Positions 1 through 6,372 of a stretch of DNA of 64,000 nucleotides are shown here, piece after piece. This DNA comes from Streptomyces spinoverrucosus (GTDB taxonomy: Bacteria > Actinomycetota > Actinomycetes > Streptomycetales > Streptomycetaceae). The notes beneath the pieces were generated by a model. The model was given only the letters and a program-made list of their open reading frames with translations. It did not search any database and was not told where the DNA came from. The translations under genes were made by a program, and so were the position numbers. Every line of letters begins with the position of its first letter. The stretch's first letter is position 1. Location of the stretch: the NCBI RefSeq assembly GCF_015712165.1, contig NZ_JADPZX010000001.1:3675001-3739000 (forward strand), given 5' to 3'.

Positions 1-316
1 GACCTGATCCCCAGTCAGCGGGGTTTGTCTTCCCGGCCCTCGGGCCGTTCCGACGAGTGAGACTTTAGCGGATTCCTCGCTCCCGAGCTAATCGGGGGCT
101 GCGTCCTTTCGAACGCGGATTCCTCATTCCGAAAATAGGCATACCAATGACACGACAGCAGAGCGACGTATCGACTGCTCGTCGGGAGTGGTTGCTACTC
201 GCGGAATGGCTGTCCGGGGACCGACCGGAGTCGGCGCTCACGTCGGACAACTCGGAGAACAGTACGTATCGAGGTGGGGCGTGTCAACTCGGGTCCCTGA
301 CCGCACCCCGGGGGCG
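1..316. other. Region upstream of the trpS leader, no gene recognised
   Basis: I see no convincing coding region here. The short open frames lack the strong third-position GC bias of the neighbouring genes. The stretch is less GC-rich than the rest and holds an 11-base direct repeat GCGGATTCCTC at 68-78 and 115-125. It may carry upstream regulatory sites for trpS or the end of an unseen gene to the left of the window. Confidence 0.4.
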
Positions 317-322
317 TACCCT
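317..322 (+). promoter_or_regulatory. Candidate -10 box of the trpS leader transcript
   Basis: TACCCT fits the streptomycete -10 pattern TAnnnT. It ends six bases before the GTG at 329 that begins a Trp-rich leader peptide, and no ribosome binding site fits at normal spacing. The transcript therefore probably begins at or next to the GTG and is leaderless. No good -35 box is visible. The same TACCCT plus six bases plus GTG arrangement recurs at 13550. Confidence 0.5.
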
Positions 323-328
323 GAGGAC

Positions 329-370
329 GTGACTACGCGTACGTGTACCCAGCTGTGGTGGGCCGCCTGA
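329..370 (+). CDS. trpS attenuation leader peptide with tandem Trp codons
   Basis: A 13-codon frame, MTTRTCTQLWWAA, starts with GTG and ends with TGA at 368-370. Two adjacent TGG codons (356-361) lie directly before the hairpin-forming segments. In ribosome-mediated attenuation, scarcity of charged tRNA-Trp stalls the ribosome on such codons and favours an antiterminator. S. coelicolor has an indolmycin-resistant auxiliary TrpRS reported to be controlled this way, and this arrangement fits that mechanism. Translation itself is inferred, probably from a leaderless mRNA. Confidence 0.75.
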   Translation: MTTRTCTQLWWAA

Positions 371-421
371 CGGCGGCCGTACTCACGTATGCACTCAACG
401 GCCGCCGCCTCGGCGGCCGTT
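361..421 (+). promoter_or_regulatory. Transcription attenuator of trpS (mutually exclusive hairpins)
   Basis: Four pairing segments are visible. Segment 1 is GGCCGCC (361-367), inside and just after the Trp codons. Segment 2 is GGCGGCC (372-378). Segment 3 is AACGGCCGCCG (397-407). Segment 4 is CGGCGGCCGTT (411-421). Segments 3 and 4 form a perfect 11-bp hairpin with a 3-base loop followed by a pyrimidine-rich run, the terminator. Segment 2 can pair instead with the GGCCGCCG of segment 3, the antiterminator. A ribosome stalled on the two Trp codons would cover segment 1 and free segment 2. The pairing is read from sequence; the mechanism follows classical trp-type attenuation. Confidence 0.8.
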
Positions 422-485
422 CTCGTATCTCCCTCCGAGAGGGTCGGCCGGCCGGGTGCGGTGGCCTCGATCAGGAGGTGGAGAG

Positions 486-1532
486 ATGACGCGGGTCTTC
501 AGTGGGGTCAAGCCGACCGGGCATCTGACGCTGGGGAACTACCTCGGGGCCATGCGGCGGTGGGTGGAGGTCGACCAGCGCCAGGCGGATGCGCTGTTCT
601 GCATCGTCGATCTGCATGCGCTGACCGTGGAGCACGATCCGGCGCGGGTGCGCAGGCTGAGTCGGCAGGCGGCGACGTTGTTGCTGGCGGCGGGGCTGGA
701 TCCGGAGCGGTGCACCGTCTTCGTACAGAGTCACGTCGATGAGCACGCGCGGCTGTCGTACCTGCTGGAGTGCGTGGCGACCGACGGCGAGATGCGGCGG
801 ATGATCCAGTACAAGGAGAAGGCCGCGCGGGAGCAGGCGCGGGGTGGGAGTGTGCGGCTGTCGCTGCTGACGTATCCCGTGCTGATGGCGGCGGACATCC
901 TGGCGTATGGGACCGATGAGGTGCCTGTGGGGGATGACCAGTCGCAGCATGTGGAGCTGACGCGGGATCTGGCGGTGCGGTTCAACCAACGGTACGGACA
1001 TACGTTCGTGGTGCCTCGGGCCACGCATCCGGGGGTGGCCGCGCGGGTGATGAATCTGCAGGAGCCGACGTCGAAGATGGGGAAGAGCGACGATGCCGGG
1101 CCGGGGATCGTCTATCTGCTCGATGAGCCGGACGTGGTGCGCAAGAAGGTGATGCGGGCGGTGACCGACAGCGGGCGGGAGGTCGTGTACGACCGGAAGG
1201 GGCGGCCCGGGGTCGCGAATCTGCTGGAGATTCTGGCGGCGTGCACAGGTGGGAACCCATCGGACCTGAGCGGTGTATATGAGTCGTACGGCGCCTTGAA
1301 GAAGGACACCGCAGAGGCCGTGGTCGAGGTCTTGAGGCCCGTGCAGGAGAGGCACAAGGAGTTGTGCGCGGATCCTGGCTATGTGGAGGGGGTGCTGCGG
1401 GATGGTGCGGAGAGGGCGCGGGCGATGGCCCGGCCGGTCGTGGATGCCGCCTATCGCGCGATCGGTTTGCTACCGGCTGCTTCCGGGGGTGCAGGCGTTG
1501 ATACGGGTGCCGTGCTGAACGCCGCTCGGTAG
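486..1532 (+). CDS. trpS: Tryptophanyl-tRNA synthetase (auxiliary, attenuated)
   Basis: Charges tRNA-Trp with tryptophan in the cytoplasm. The 348-residue length is normal for bacterial TrpRS. The class I signature appears as TGHLTLGN near residue 12 (HIGH equivalent), and KMGKS near residues 197-201 is the KMSKS loop. The ATG at 486 is chosen because AGGAGGTGGAG lies just upstream. Streptomyces commonly carries two TrpRS enzymes, and the copy with a Trp-codon leader is the auxiliary indolmycin-resistant one in S. coelicolor. The upstream attenuator therefore argues for that role, although resistance cannot be read from sequence alone. It converges on proC with a bidirectional terminator between them. 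Confidence 0.93.
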   Translation: MTRVFSGVKPTGHLTLGNYLGAMRRWVEVDQRQADALFCIVDLHALTVEHDPARVRRLSRQAATLLLAAGLDPERCTVFVQSHVDEHARLSYLLECVATDGEMRRMIQYKEKAAREQARGGSVRLSLLTYPVLMAADILAYGTDEVPVGDDQSQHVELTRDLAVRFNQRYGHTFVVPRATHPGVAARVMNLQEPTSKMGKSDDAGPGIVYLLDEPDVVRKKVMRAVTDSGREVVYDRKGRPGVANLLEILAACTGGNPSDLSGVYESYGALKKDTAEAVVEVLRPVQERHKELCADPGYVEGVLRDGAERARAMARPVVDAAYRAIGLLPAASGGAGVDTGAVLNAAR

Positions 1533-1537
1533 GCATG

Positions 1538-1564
1538 GGAGGGGCGGTGGTCACCCGCCCCTCC
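1538..1564. terminator. Bidirectional terminator between trpS and proC
   Basis: GGAGGGGCGG (1538-1547) pairs with CCGCCCCTCC (1555-1564) to form a perfect 10-bp stem with a 7-base loop. It lies in the 52-bp space between two convergent genes. Confidence 0.75.
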
Positions 1565-1584
1565 TTCCCCGGGGCAGGTGTGGG

Positions 1585-2397
1585 TCAGTTGTTCTTGCCG
1601 GAGGCGAGTTCGCGGCTGCGGTCGCGGGCGGCTTCGAGGGCGGCGATGAGGGCGGCTCGTACGCCGTGGTTCTCGAGTTCGCGGATGGCGTTGATGGTGG
1701 TGCCGGCGGGGGACGTGACGTTCTCGCGGAGCTTGACCGGGTGTTCGCCGCTGTCACGGAGCATGGTGGCCGCGCCGATCGCGGACTGGACGATGAGGTC
1801 GTGGGCCTTGTCGCGGGGCAGGCCGAGCAGGATGCCGGCGTCGGTCATGGCTTCGACCAGGTAGAAGAAGTACGCCGGGCCAGAGCCGGAGAGTGCGGTG
1901 CAGGCGTCCTGCTGGGACTCGGGGACGCGGAGCGTCTTGCCGACGGCACCGAAGATCTCCTCGGCGTGGGCGAGGTCGGCCTCGCTGGCGTGGGTGCCGG
2001 CGGAGATGACGGACATGGCCTCGTCGACGAGGGCGGGGGTGTTCGTCATGACGCGGACGACCGGGGTGCCGGTGGCGAGGCGTGCTTCGAGGGAGGCGGT
2101 CGTGATGCCTGCCATGCCGCTGATGACCAGGCGGTCGGCGGGGACGTGAGGGGCGAGTTCCTCGAGGAGGGTGCCCATGTCCTGCGGTTTGACCGTGAGG
2201 ATCAGGGTGTCGGCGGTCTTCGCGGCTTCCGGGTTGGTGACCGGGGTGACTCCGTAACGGGTGCGGAGTTCCTCGGCCCGCTCCGGGCGGCGGGCGGTGA
2301 CCAGGAGATCGGCGGGGGTCCAGCCGGCGCGGATCATTCCGCTGAGCAGGGCTTCGCCGATCTTGCCGGTGCCGAGGACTGCGACTTTCTGAGTCAT
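1585..2397 (-). CDS. proC: Pyrroline-5-carboxylate reductase
   Basis: Last step of proline synthesis: NAD(P)H-dependent reduction of 1-pyrroline-5-carboxylate to proline. The protein has 270 residues. An N-terminal Rossmann motif VLGTGKIGEALLSGM is followed by the family segment TVKPQDM, and the C-terminal dimerisation/active-site region contains SGSGPAYFFYLVEAM and TSPAGTT. The length and all family blocks are intact. It is transcribed alone, facing trpS, with no other proline gene nearby. Confidence 0.95.
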   Translation of the reverse strand: MTQKVAVLGTGKIGEALLSGMIRAGWTPADLLVTARRPERAEELRTRYGVTPVTNPEAAKTADTLILTVKPQDMGTLLEELAPHVPADRLVISGMAGITTASLEARLATGTPVVRVMTNTPALVDEAMSVISAGTHASEADLAHAEEIFGAVGKTLRVPESQQDACTALSGSGPAYFFYLVEAMTDAGILLGLPRDKAHDLIVQSAIGAATMLRDSGEHPVKLRENVTSPAGTTINAIRELENHGVRAALIAALEAARDRSRELASGKNN

Positions 2398-2474
2398 GGT
2401 GCGGGGCCCTCCGGGGGGTTGCGTCGTCCGGATTCATCCTCGCACCGGGTGCAGGTGACGGGCTTGTTTGTCCG

Positions 2475-2498
2475 GTGGGCGGGATGTGGCTCGCCCAC
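2475..2498. terminator. Hairpin after the ABC exporter operon
   Basis: GTGGGCG (2475-2481) pairs with CGCCCAC (2492-2498) six bases beyond the stop codon of the ABC-2 permease gene. The stem is 7 bp with a 10-base loop and no T-run, as is common in Streptomyces. Confidence 0.45.
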
Positions 2499-2503
2499 GG
2501 GGG

Positions 2504-3283
2504 TCATGCGGTTCGGCGTCGTAGCGTCGCCGCGCCGAGGGTGAGGACCAGGAGGGCGCAGCCCGCGACGATCAGGGCGTCGCGGATGAAGTTGGCCGTC
2601 ATGTCGGTGTGCTTGAGGACTTCGTTCATGCCGTCGACGGCGTAGGACATGGGGAGGACGTTGGAGATGGCTTCGAGCACGGGGTGCATGTTGTCGCGCG
2701 GGGTGAAGAGGCCGCAGAGGAGGAGCTGGGGGAAGATCACTGCCGGCATGAACTGCACCGCCTGGAATTCCGAGGCCGCGAAGGCAGAGACGAAGAGACC
2801 GAGGGCTGTGCCGAGGAGCGCGTCGAGCAGGGCCACCAGCAGGAGCAGCCAGGGGGAGCCGGTGACGTCGAGGCCGAGGAGCCAGAGGGCGAGACCTGTG
2901 GCGAGGGCGGACTGGATGATCGCGAGTGTGCCGAAGGCGAGGGCGTAGCCGGCGATGACGTCGCCCTTGCCGAGGGGCATGGCGAGGAGGCGTTCGAGGG
3001 TGCCCGAGGTGCGTTCGCGCAGGGTGGCGATGGAGGTCACCAGGAACATCGTGATCAGCGGGAAGATGCCCAGCAGGGACGCGCCGATGTTGTCGAAGGT
3101 GCGCGGGCTGCCGTCGAAGACGTAGCGCAGCAGGATCAGCATCAGGCAGGGGATGAGGATCATCAGCGCGATGGTGCGCGGGTCGTGGCGGAGTTGGCGC
3201 AGGACCCGCGCGGCGGTCGCGGCGGTGCGGGATGCGTTGAGGGCGCTGGTGGGGGCGGGGGTCGTCGCCGTCGTCGTGGTCAT
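2504..3283 (-). CDS. ABC-2 type exporter, membrane subunit
   Basis: A 259-residue integral membrane protein with about six hydrophobic segments, starting RTIALMILIPCLMLILL, and the ABC-2 hallmark LLLCGLFTPRDNMHP followed by an SYAVDGMNE segment near the end. It pairs with the ATPase gene directly upstream, whose stop overlaps this start by 4 bases (ATGA), so the two are translationally coupled. Such two-gene systems commonly export drugs, lipids or antibiotics; the substrate is not evident. The N-terminal 25 residues are Thr/Ala-rich and probably disordered. A hairpin follows the stop. Confidence 0.85.
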   Translation of the reverse strand: MTTTTATTPAPTSALNASRTAATAARVLRQLRHDPRTIALMILIPCLMLILLRYVFDGSPRTFDNIGASLLGIFPLITMFLVTSIATLRERTSGTLERLLAMPLGKGDVIAGYALAFGTLAIIQSALATGLALWLLGLDVTGSPWLLLLVALLDALLGTALGLFVSAFAASEFQAVQFMPAVIFPQLLLCGLFTPRDNMHPVLEAISNVLPMSYAVDGMNEVLKHTDMTANFIRDALIVAGCALLVLTLGAATLRRRTA

Positions 3284-4101
3284 CGGGTCGTCTCCTTGGT
3301 GCGGGCCGCGGCGCTCGCCTCGTCCACGAGGTGCAGGAACGCGGCCTCGACCGTCTCGGCGCCGGTCGAGGCGCGCAGGGCGTCCGGGGTGTCGTCGGCG
3401 AGGATTTCGCCCTCGCGCATCAGGAGGAGGCGGTGGCAGCGCTCGGCCTCGTCCATGACGTGGGAGGAGATGAGGAGGGTGGCGCCGCGGTCGGCGGCGA
3501 TGGCGTGGAAGAGGTTCCACAGGTCTCGGCGGAGGACGGGGTCGAGGCCGACGGTGGGTTCGTCGAGAACCAGGAGTTCGGGGGTGCCGAGGAGGGCGAC
3601 GGCGAGGGAGACACGGCTGCGCTGGCCGCCGGAGAGGTTGCCCGCGAGGGCGTCGGCGTGACTGGTGAGGTCGACGTCGGTGAGGGCGCGGTCGACGTCG
3701 CGGCGGCGGTCGGCGGCGGTGCGGCCGGGGTCGAGTATCGCGGCGAAGTAGTCGAGGTTCTGGCGGATGGTGAGGTCGTCGTAGACGGAGGGGGCCTGGG
3801 TGACGTAGCCGATGCGCGTGCGCAGGGTGCGGTGGCCGGCGGGGTGGCCGAGGACGTCGAGGGTGCCGGTGACTTTGGCCTGGGTGCCGACGATGGCGCG
3901 CATGAGGGTGGACTTGCCGCAGCCGGAGGGGCCGAGGAGGCCGGTGATCTGGCCGCGCGGGACGGTGAAGTTCAGTGCGCGCAGGACTGTGCGGGGGCCG
4001 CGGACGACGGTGAGGCCCTCGGCACGGATGGCGGCGGTCTGGGTGGTTCCGGTTCCGGTTTGCCTGCCCGTGTCGGGTGGGCCGGCGGCATAATTCATCA
4101 T
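3280..4101 (-). CDS. ABC-2 type exporter, ATP-binding subunit
   Basis: A cytoplasmic ATPase of about 273 residues that would drive the adjacent permease. Visible motifs are Walker A GPSGCGKST (residues about 57-65), the Q-loop segment GYVTQ, signature LSGGQRSR, Walker B LLVLDEP and the H-loop ISSHV. The start is one of two adjacent ATG codons (4101 or 4098), with AGGAGG about 12 bases upstream. Both ATGs lie inside a palindrome at 4093-4110, so initiation or transcription may be controlled there. The first 25 residues before the ABC fold are Thr/Gly-rich. No regulator gene is adjacent. Confidence 0.88.
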   Translation of the reverse strand: MMNYAAGPPDTGRQTGTGTTQTAAIRAEGLTVVRGPRTVLRALNFTVPRGQITGLLGPSGCGKSTLMRAIVGTQAKVTGTLDVLGHPAGHRTLRTRIGYVTQAPSVYDDLTIRQNLDYFAAILDPGRTAADRRRDVDRALTDVDLTSHADALAGNLSGGQRSRVSLAVALLGTPELLVLDEPTVGLDPVLRRDLWNLFHAIAADRGATLLISSHVMDEAERCHRLLLMREGEILADDTPDALRASTGAETVEAAFLHLVDEASAAARTKETTR

Positions 4102-4110
4102 GCGATGAAT
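4093..4110. promoter_or_regulatory. Palindrome overlapping the ABC ATPase start codon
   Basis: ATTCATC (4093-4099) and GATGAAT (4104-4110) are perfect 7-base inverted arms around ATGC. It covers both candidate start codons and is notably AT-rich for this genome. It could be an operator or a weak hairpin occluding the start; the cognate regulator is unknown. Confidence 0.45.
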
Positions 4111-4160
4111 AATCCTCCTGGGATCTTGGGGCGTCAAGTGGGGTGGTTGTGGTCGCGCTG

Positions 4161-4178
4161 CCCATGCAGGTGCATGGG
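4161..4178. promoter_or_regulatory. Perfect 8-bp inverted repeat upstream of the ABC exporter
   Basis: CCCATGCA (4161-4168) and TGCATGGG (4171-4178) are exact inverted arms two bases apart, about 60 bases upstream of the ATPase start. The size and symmetry fit a dimeric regulator operator for the ABC genes. The rest of 4102-4357 shows no gene. Confidence 0.5.
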
Positions 4179-4357
4179 GGTGATCCGGGCGTGGGTTCCG
4201 GTTGCGCTTCCGCTATCCGGGTTCGCCGGGATTAGGGTGCGGCGCGGTCAACTTCCGCTTTCTGCAGCTGATTTCGCGGGCCGGACGCGTTGCCGTGGGG
4301 CCGCCGGGTGCGGCGGAGCATGCCTGTCCGGCGGCCCTGGAGGGGGTGTCGGGACGG

Positions 4358-5155
4358 TCAGGGGGCCATGGCGAGCAGGAGTTCCACGTCGTAGACCTCT
4401 TCGACGAGGCCGTCGGGGAAGACCTGGAGGAGATGGCGTCGCTCCTCGGCGAGGAAGGCGGCGCTGCGTTCCGTGCCGTTGACCAGCAGGATCGAGTGGC
4501 TGCCGAGGTTGGCGAGGTGGGTGTCGAGCGGGACGCGGCGGCTCCAGCGGACGGCTCGGCGGGCGTAGTCCGGGGCCGGGACAGCGCGCTCGGAGGAGTC
4601 CGTGCCGGAGTCCGGGGTGTCCGGCTGGACCGCGAGTGGGTCGCCGTAGTGCCGCTTGATTCGTTCCGCCTGGGCTTCGAGCCAGGGGACGCCCTCCGCG
4701 TCGCGGTTCCACCACAGTGCCAGTGCGCCGCCCGGCCGTAGCACGCGGAAGGCCTCCAGGAGCGCGCGGTTGGGGTCGGTCCAGTGCCAGGCCTGTGCGT
4801 AGGTGATGAAGTCCGCGCAGGCGTCGACGAGCGGGAGGGCGTTGCCGTCGCCGCGGACGATCGGGATGCCGGGGCGGGTGCGGTGGAAGTGGGCGGACAT
4901 GCCGTCCCCGGGCTCGACCGCCACCACGTCGGCGCCCCGGCCGTGCAGCAGGGCGGTGGCTATGCCCGTACCGGCACCGACGTCCACCACCCGCGCACCG
5001 GCGAGGGGCCGCCCGGCCAGTTCCTCGATGGTGTCGAAGAGGGCGGGCGGATAGGAGGGGCGGTTCGCGGCGTACTGGGCTGCGACGGCGTTGAAGGAGT
5101 GAGCGCGGGAGGAGTGGGAGGGGGGATGCGGCGGGGGCGTCGTTGAGGTGGGCAC
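4358..5155 (-). CDS. Class I SAM-dependent methyltransferase
   Basis: A 265-residue methyltransferase of the type 11/ubiE-like group, substrate unknown. SAM-binding motif I reads VVDVGAGTGIAT (about residues 55-66), followed by the acidic VVAVEPGDGM and an AQAWHWTDPNRAL segment typical of small-molecule methyltransferases. The GTG start at 5155 follows a weak upstream region. The first 18 residues are Pro/Ser/Thr-rich, so the true start could be slightly downstream at the SHSSRAHSFN region. It stands alone between the ABC exporter and a small membrane protein. Confidence 0.8.
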   Translation of the reverse strand: MPTSTTPPPHPPSHSSRAHSFNAVAAQYAANRPSYPPALFDTIEELAGRPLAGARVVDVGAGTGIATALLHGRGADVVAVEPGDGMSAHFHRTRPGIPIVRGDGNALPLVDACADFITYAQAWHWTDPNRALLEAFRVLRPGGALALWWNRDAEGVPWLEAQAERIKRHYGDPLAVQPDTPDSGTDSSERAVPAPDYARRAVRWSRRVPLDTHLANLGSHSILLVNGTERSAAFLAEERRHLLQVFPDGLVEEVYDVELLLAMAP

Positions 5156-5261
5156 GGGGACATCGTGGCGGGGGTGGGGCGAGGGTGACAGAGGTTTTGC
5201 GGGACGGCGGTCTACCCCTGTCCTACCCCTGTCCCGCCCCCCAGTGAGCGCCCGCGTCTCC

Positions 5262-5765
5262 TCAGGTGCGGCGGCGTCTCTTGGCCGGGTTGCCGGTGCG
5301 GCGGGTGGTGCGTTTCTTGTGGTCCTGGAGGGCCGTTTCGTACTCCTCGCGGTGGAGTTTTTCGCCGGGGGCCTCGATGAGGGAGCGGAAGAAGTAGGCG
5401 AGGAGGGAGCCGACGAAGCCGACGGCGAGGAGGCCTCGGAGGGAGGACTGGCGGTCGGGGTCGGGGCGCTTGGTGAAGCCCTCCCAGGTGTGCCGGAAGG
5501 CGAGGGAGCTGCAGACCGCGAACATGACGACGACCAGAAGCGGGACGAAGCTGCCCGTCTGGGCGAGCTGGATGCCCTCGTAGGCGAAGCGGAGCAGCAG
5601 GCAGGCGGCGGCGGCCGCGGCCAGGGAGCCGACGGACGCGGCGATGCGGCGGGCGGTGTAGCCGTGGTCGTGGTCGACCCAGGTGGTGCCGAAGAAGCGG
5701 AGAGGTTCGGGGCGGGGCCCGCCGCCCGTGGGCAGGTCCGGGGTGCCGTTCTGGTTGTCGCTCAC
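5262..5765 (-). CDS. Small membrane protein of unknown function
   Basis: I do not recognise the family. The 167-residue product has three hydrophobic segments (ASVGSLAAAAAACLLL, FVPLLVVVMFAVCSSLAF, GLLAVGFVGSLLAYFF) and a strongly basic C-terminus ending RTGNPAKRRRRT. The charge pattern suggests a cytoplasmic tail that could contact nucleic acid, ribosomes or phospholipid heads, but that is inference. The start at 5765 is GTG; CATAAT lies six bases upstream on the coding strand, a leaderless-type arrangement. Confidence 0.7.
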   Translation of the reverse strand: MSDNQNGTPDLPTGGGPRPEPLRFFGTTWVDHDHGYTARRIAASVGSLAAAAAACLLLRFAYEGIQLAQTGSFVPLLVVVMFAVCSSLAFRHTWEGFTKRPDPDRQSSLRGLLAVGFVGSLLAYFFRSLIEAPGEKLHREEYETALQDHKKRTTRRTGNPAKRRRRT

Positions 5766-5809
5766 GGTTCGATTATGGCTCCCGGTGCGCGACGGGCCCC
5801 ATGCCGTGG

Positions 5810-6226
5810 TCAGGAGCAGCGCGGGGCGACATAGCCGTCGCTGCCGGTCCTGACGTAGGCGTCGGAGACGTACTGGGAGTTGGCGATGCAGTCCCAGATG
5901 TCGGTGGTGCCGTAGGGGCCGGTGACGGTGTCGCCGGGACGCTGGCAGTAGATCGGGACGGTGGCGCCCTCGGGCAGGACGCGGACGATGCGGTAGTCGG
6001 TGCCGGGGCCGCTGCGGACGTTGAGCCGGACGCCGGGGGCGACCGGGTAGGCGCGGACTCGCGGCGCGGCGGCCGCCGTGGCACTGAGCGTCTCCGCCTC
6101 GGCCGCGGCCTCCGTCGGCACGGTTTCCGCCGTGGCGTTCAGCGTCTGCGTGTCAGGCTCGGCGATCGCTGTTGTCGCCGTCTCCGGCTCGCCCGGGCCC
6201 GCGATCTCGATGTTCTCCGTGGCCAT
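5810..6226 (-). CDS. Bacterial SH3-domain protein
   Basis: A 138-residue protein with a low-complexity Glu/Thr/Ala N-terminal half (to about residue 75) and a C-terminal bacterial SH3 domain marked by GVRLNVRSGPGTDYRIVRVLPEG. SH3_3 domains usually bind peptidoglycan peptides or mediate protein contacts at the cell surface. No clear signal peptide is visible from the ATG at 6226, which has a strong GGGGGGAGG site five bases upstream. An upstream in-frame start would add a segment of doubtful coding character. Two Cys (in IYCQRPG and IWDCIAN) could form a disulfide if it is exported. It is divergent from the kinase gene across 146 bp. Confidence 0.75.
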   Translation of the reverse strand: MATENIEIAGPGEPETATTAIAEPDTQTLNATAETVPTEAAAEAETLSATAAAAPRVRAYPVAPGVRLNVRSGPGTDYRIVRVLPEGATVPIYCQRPGDTVTGPYGTTDIWDCIANSQYVSDAYVRTGSDGYVAPRCS

Positions 6227-6372
6227 GTCGGCCTCCCCCCGTTTGGATGCCTGTGAACGGTTCACGCCAAAATCATGTGGCGCACCGAGGCTAGCAAGCC
6301 ACAGGGGTTTCGCACGCAGCATCGACTAGGCTCAGCGCGTCGCGCGTGCGGACGGACATCCGGGGGTGAGAG

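Noticed and set aside
1..316. Small gene on either strand at the left edge
   Set aside because: The possible frames lack GC bias at codon position 3, family likeness and ribosome binding sites.
361..421. T-box riboswitch for trpS
   Set aside because: There is no T-box bulge or specifier stem; the Trp-codon peptide and alternate hairpins fit ribosome-mediated attenuation.
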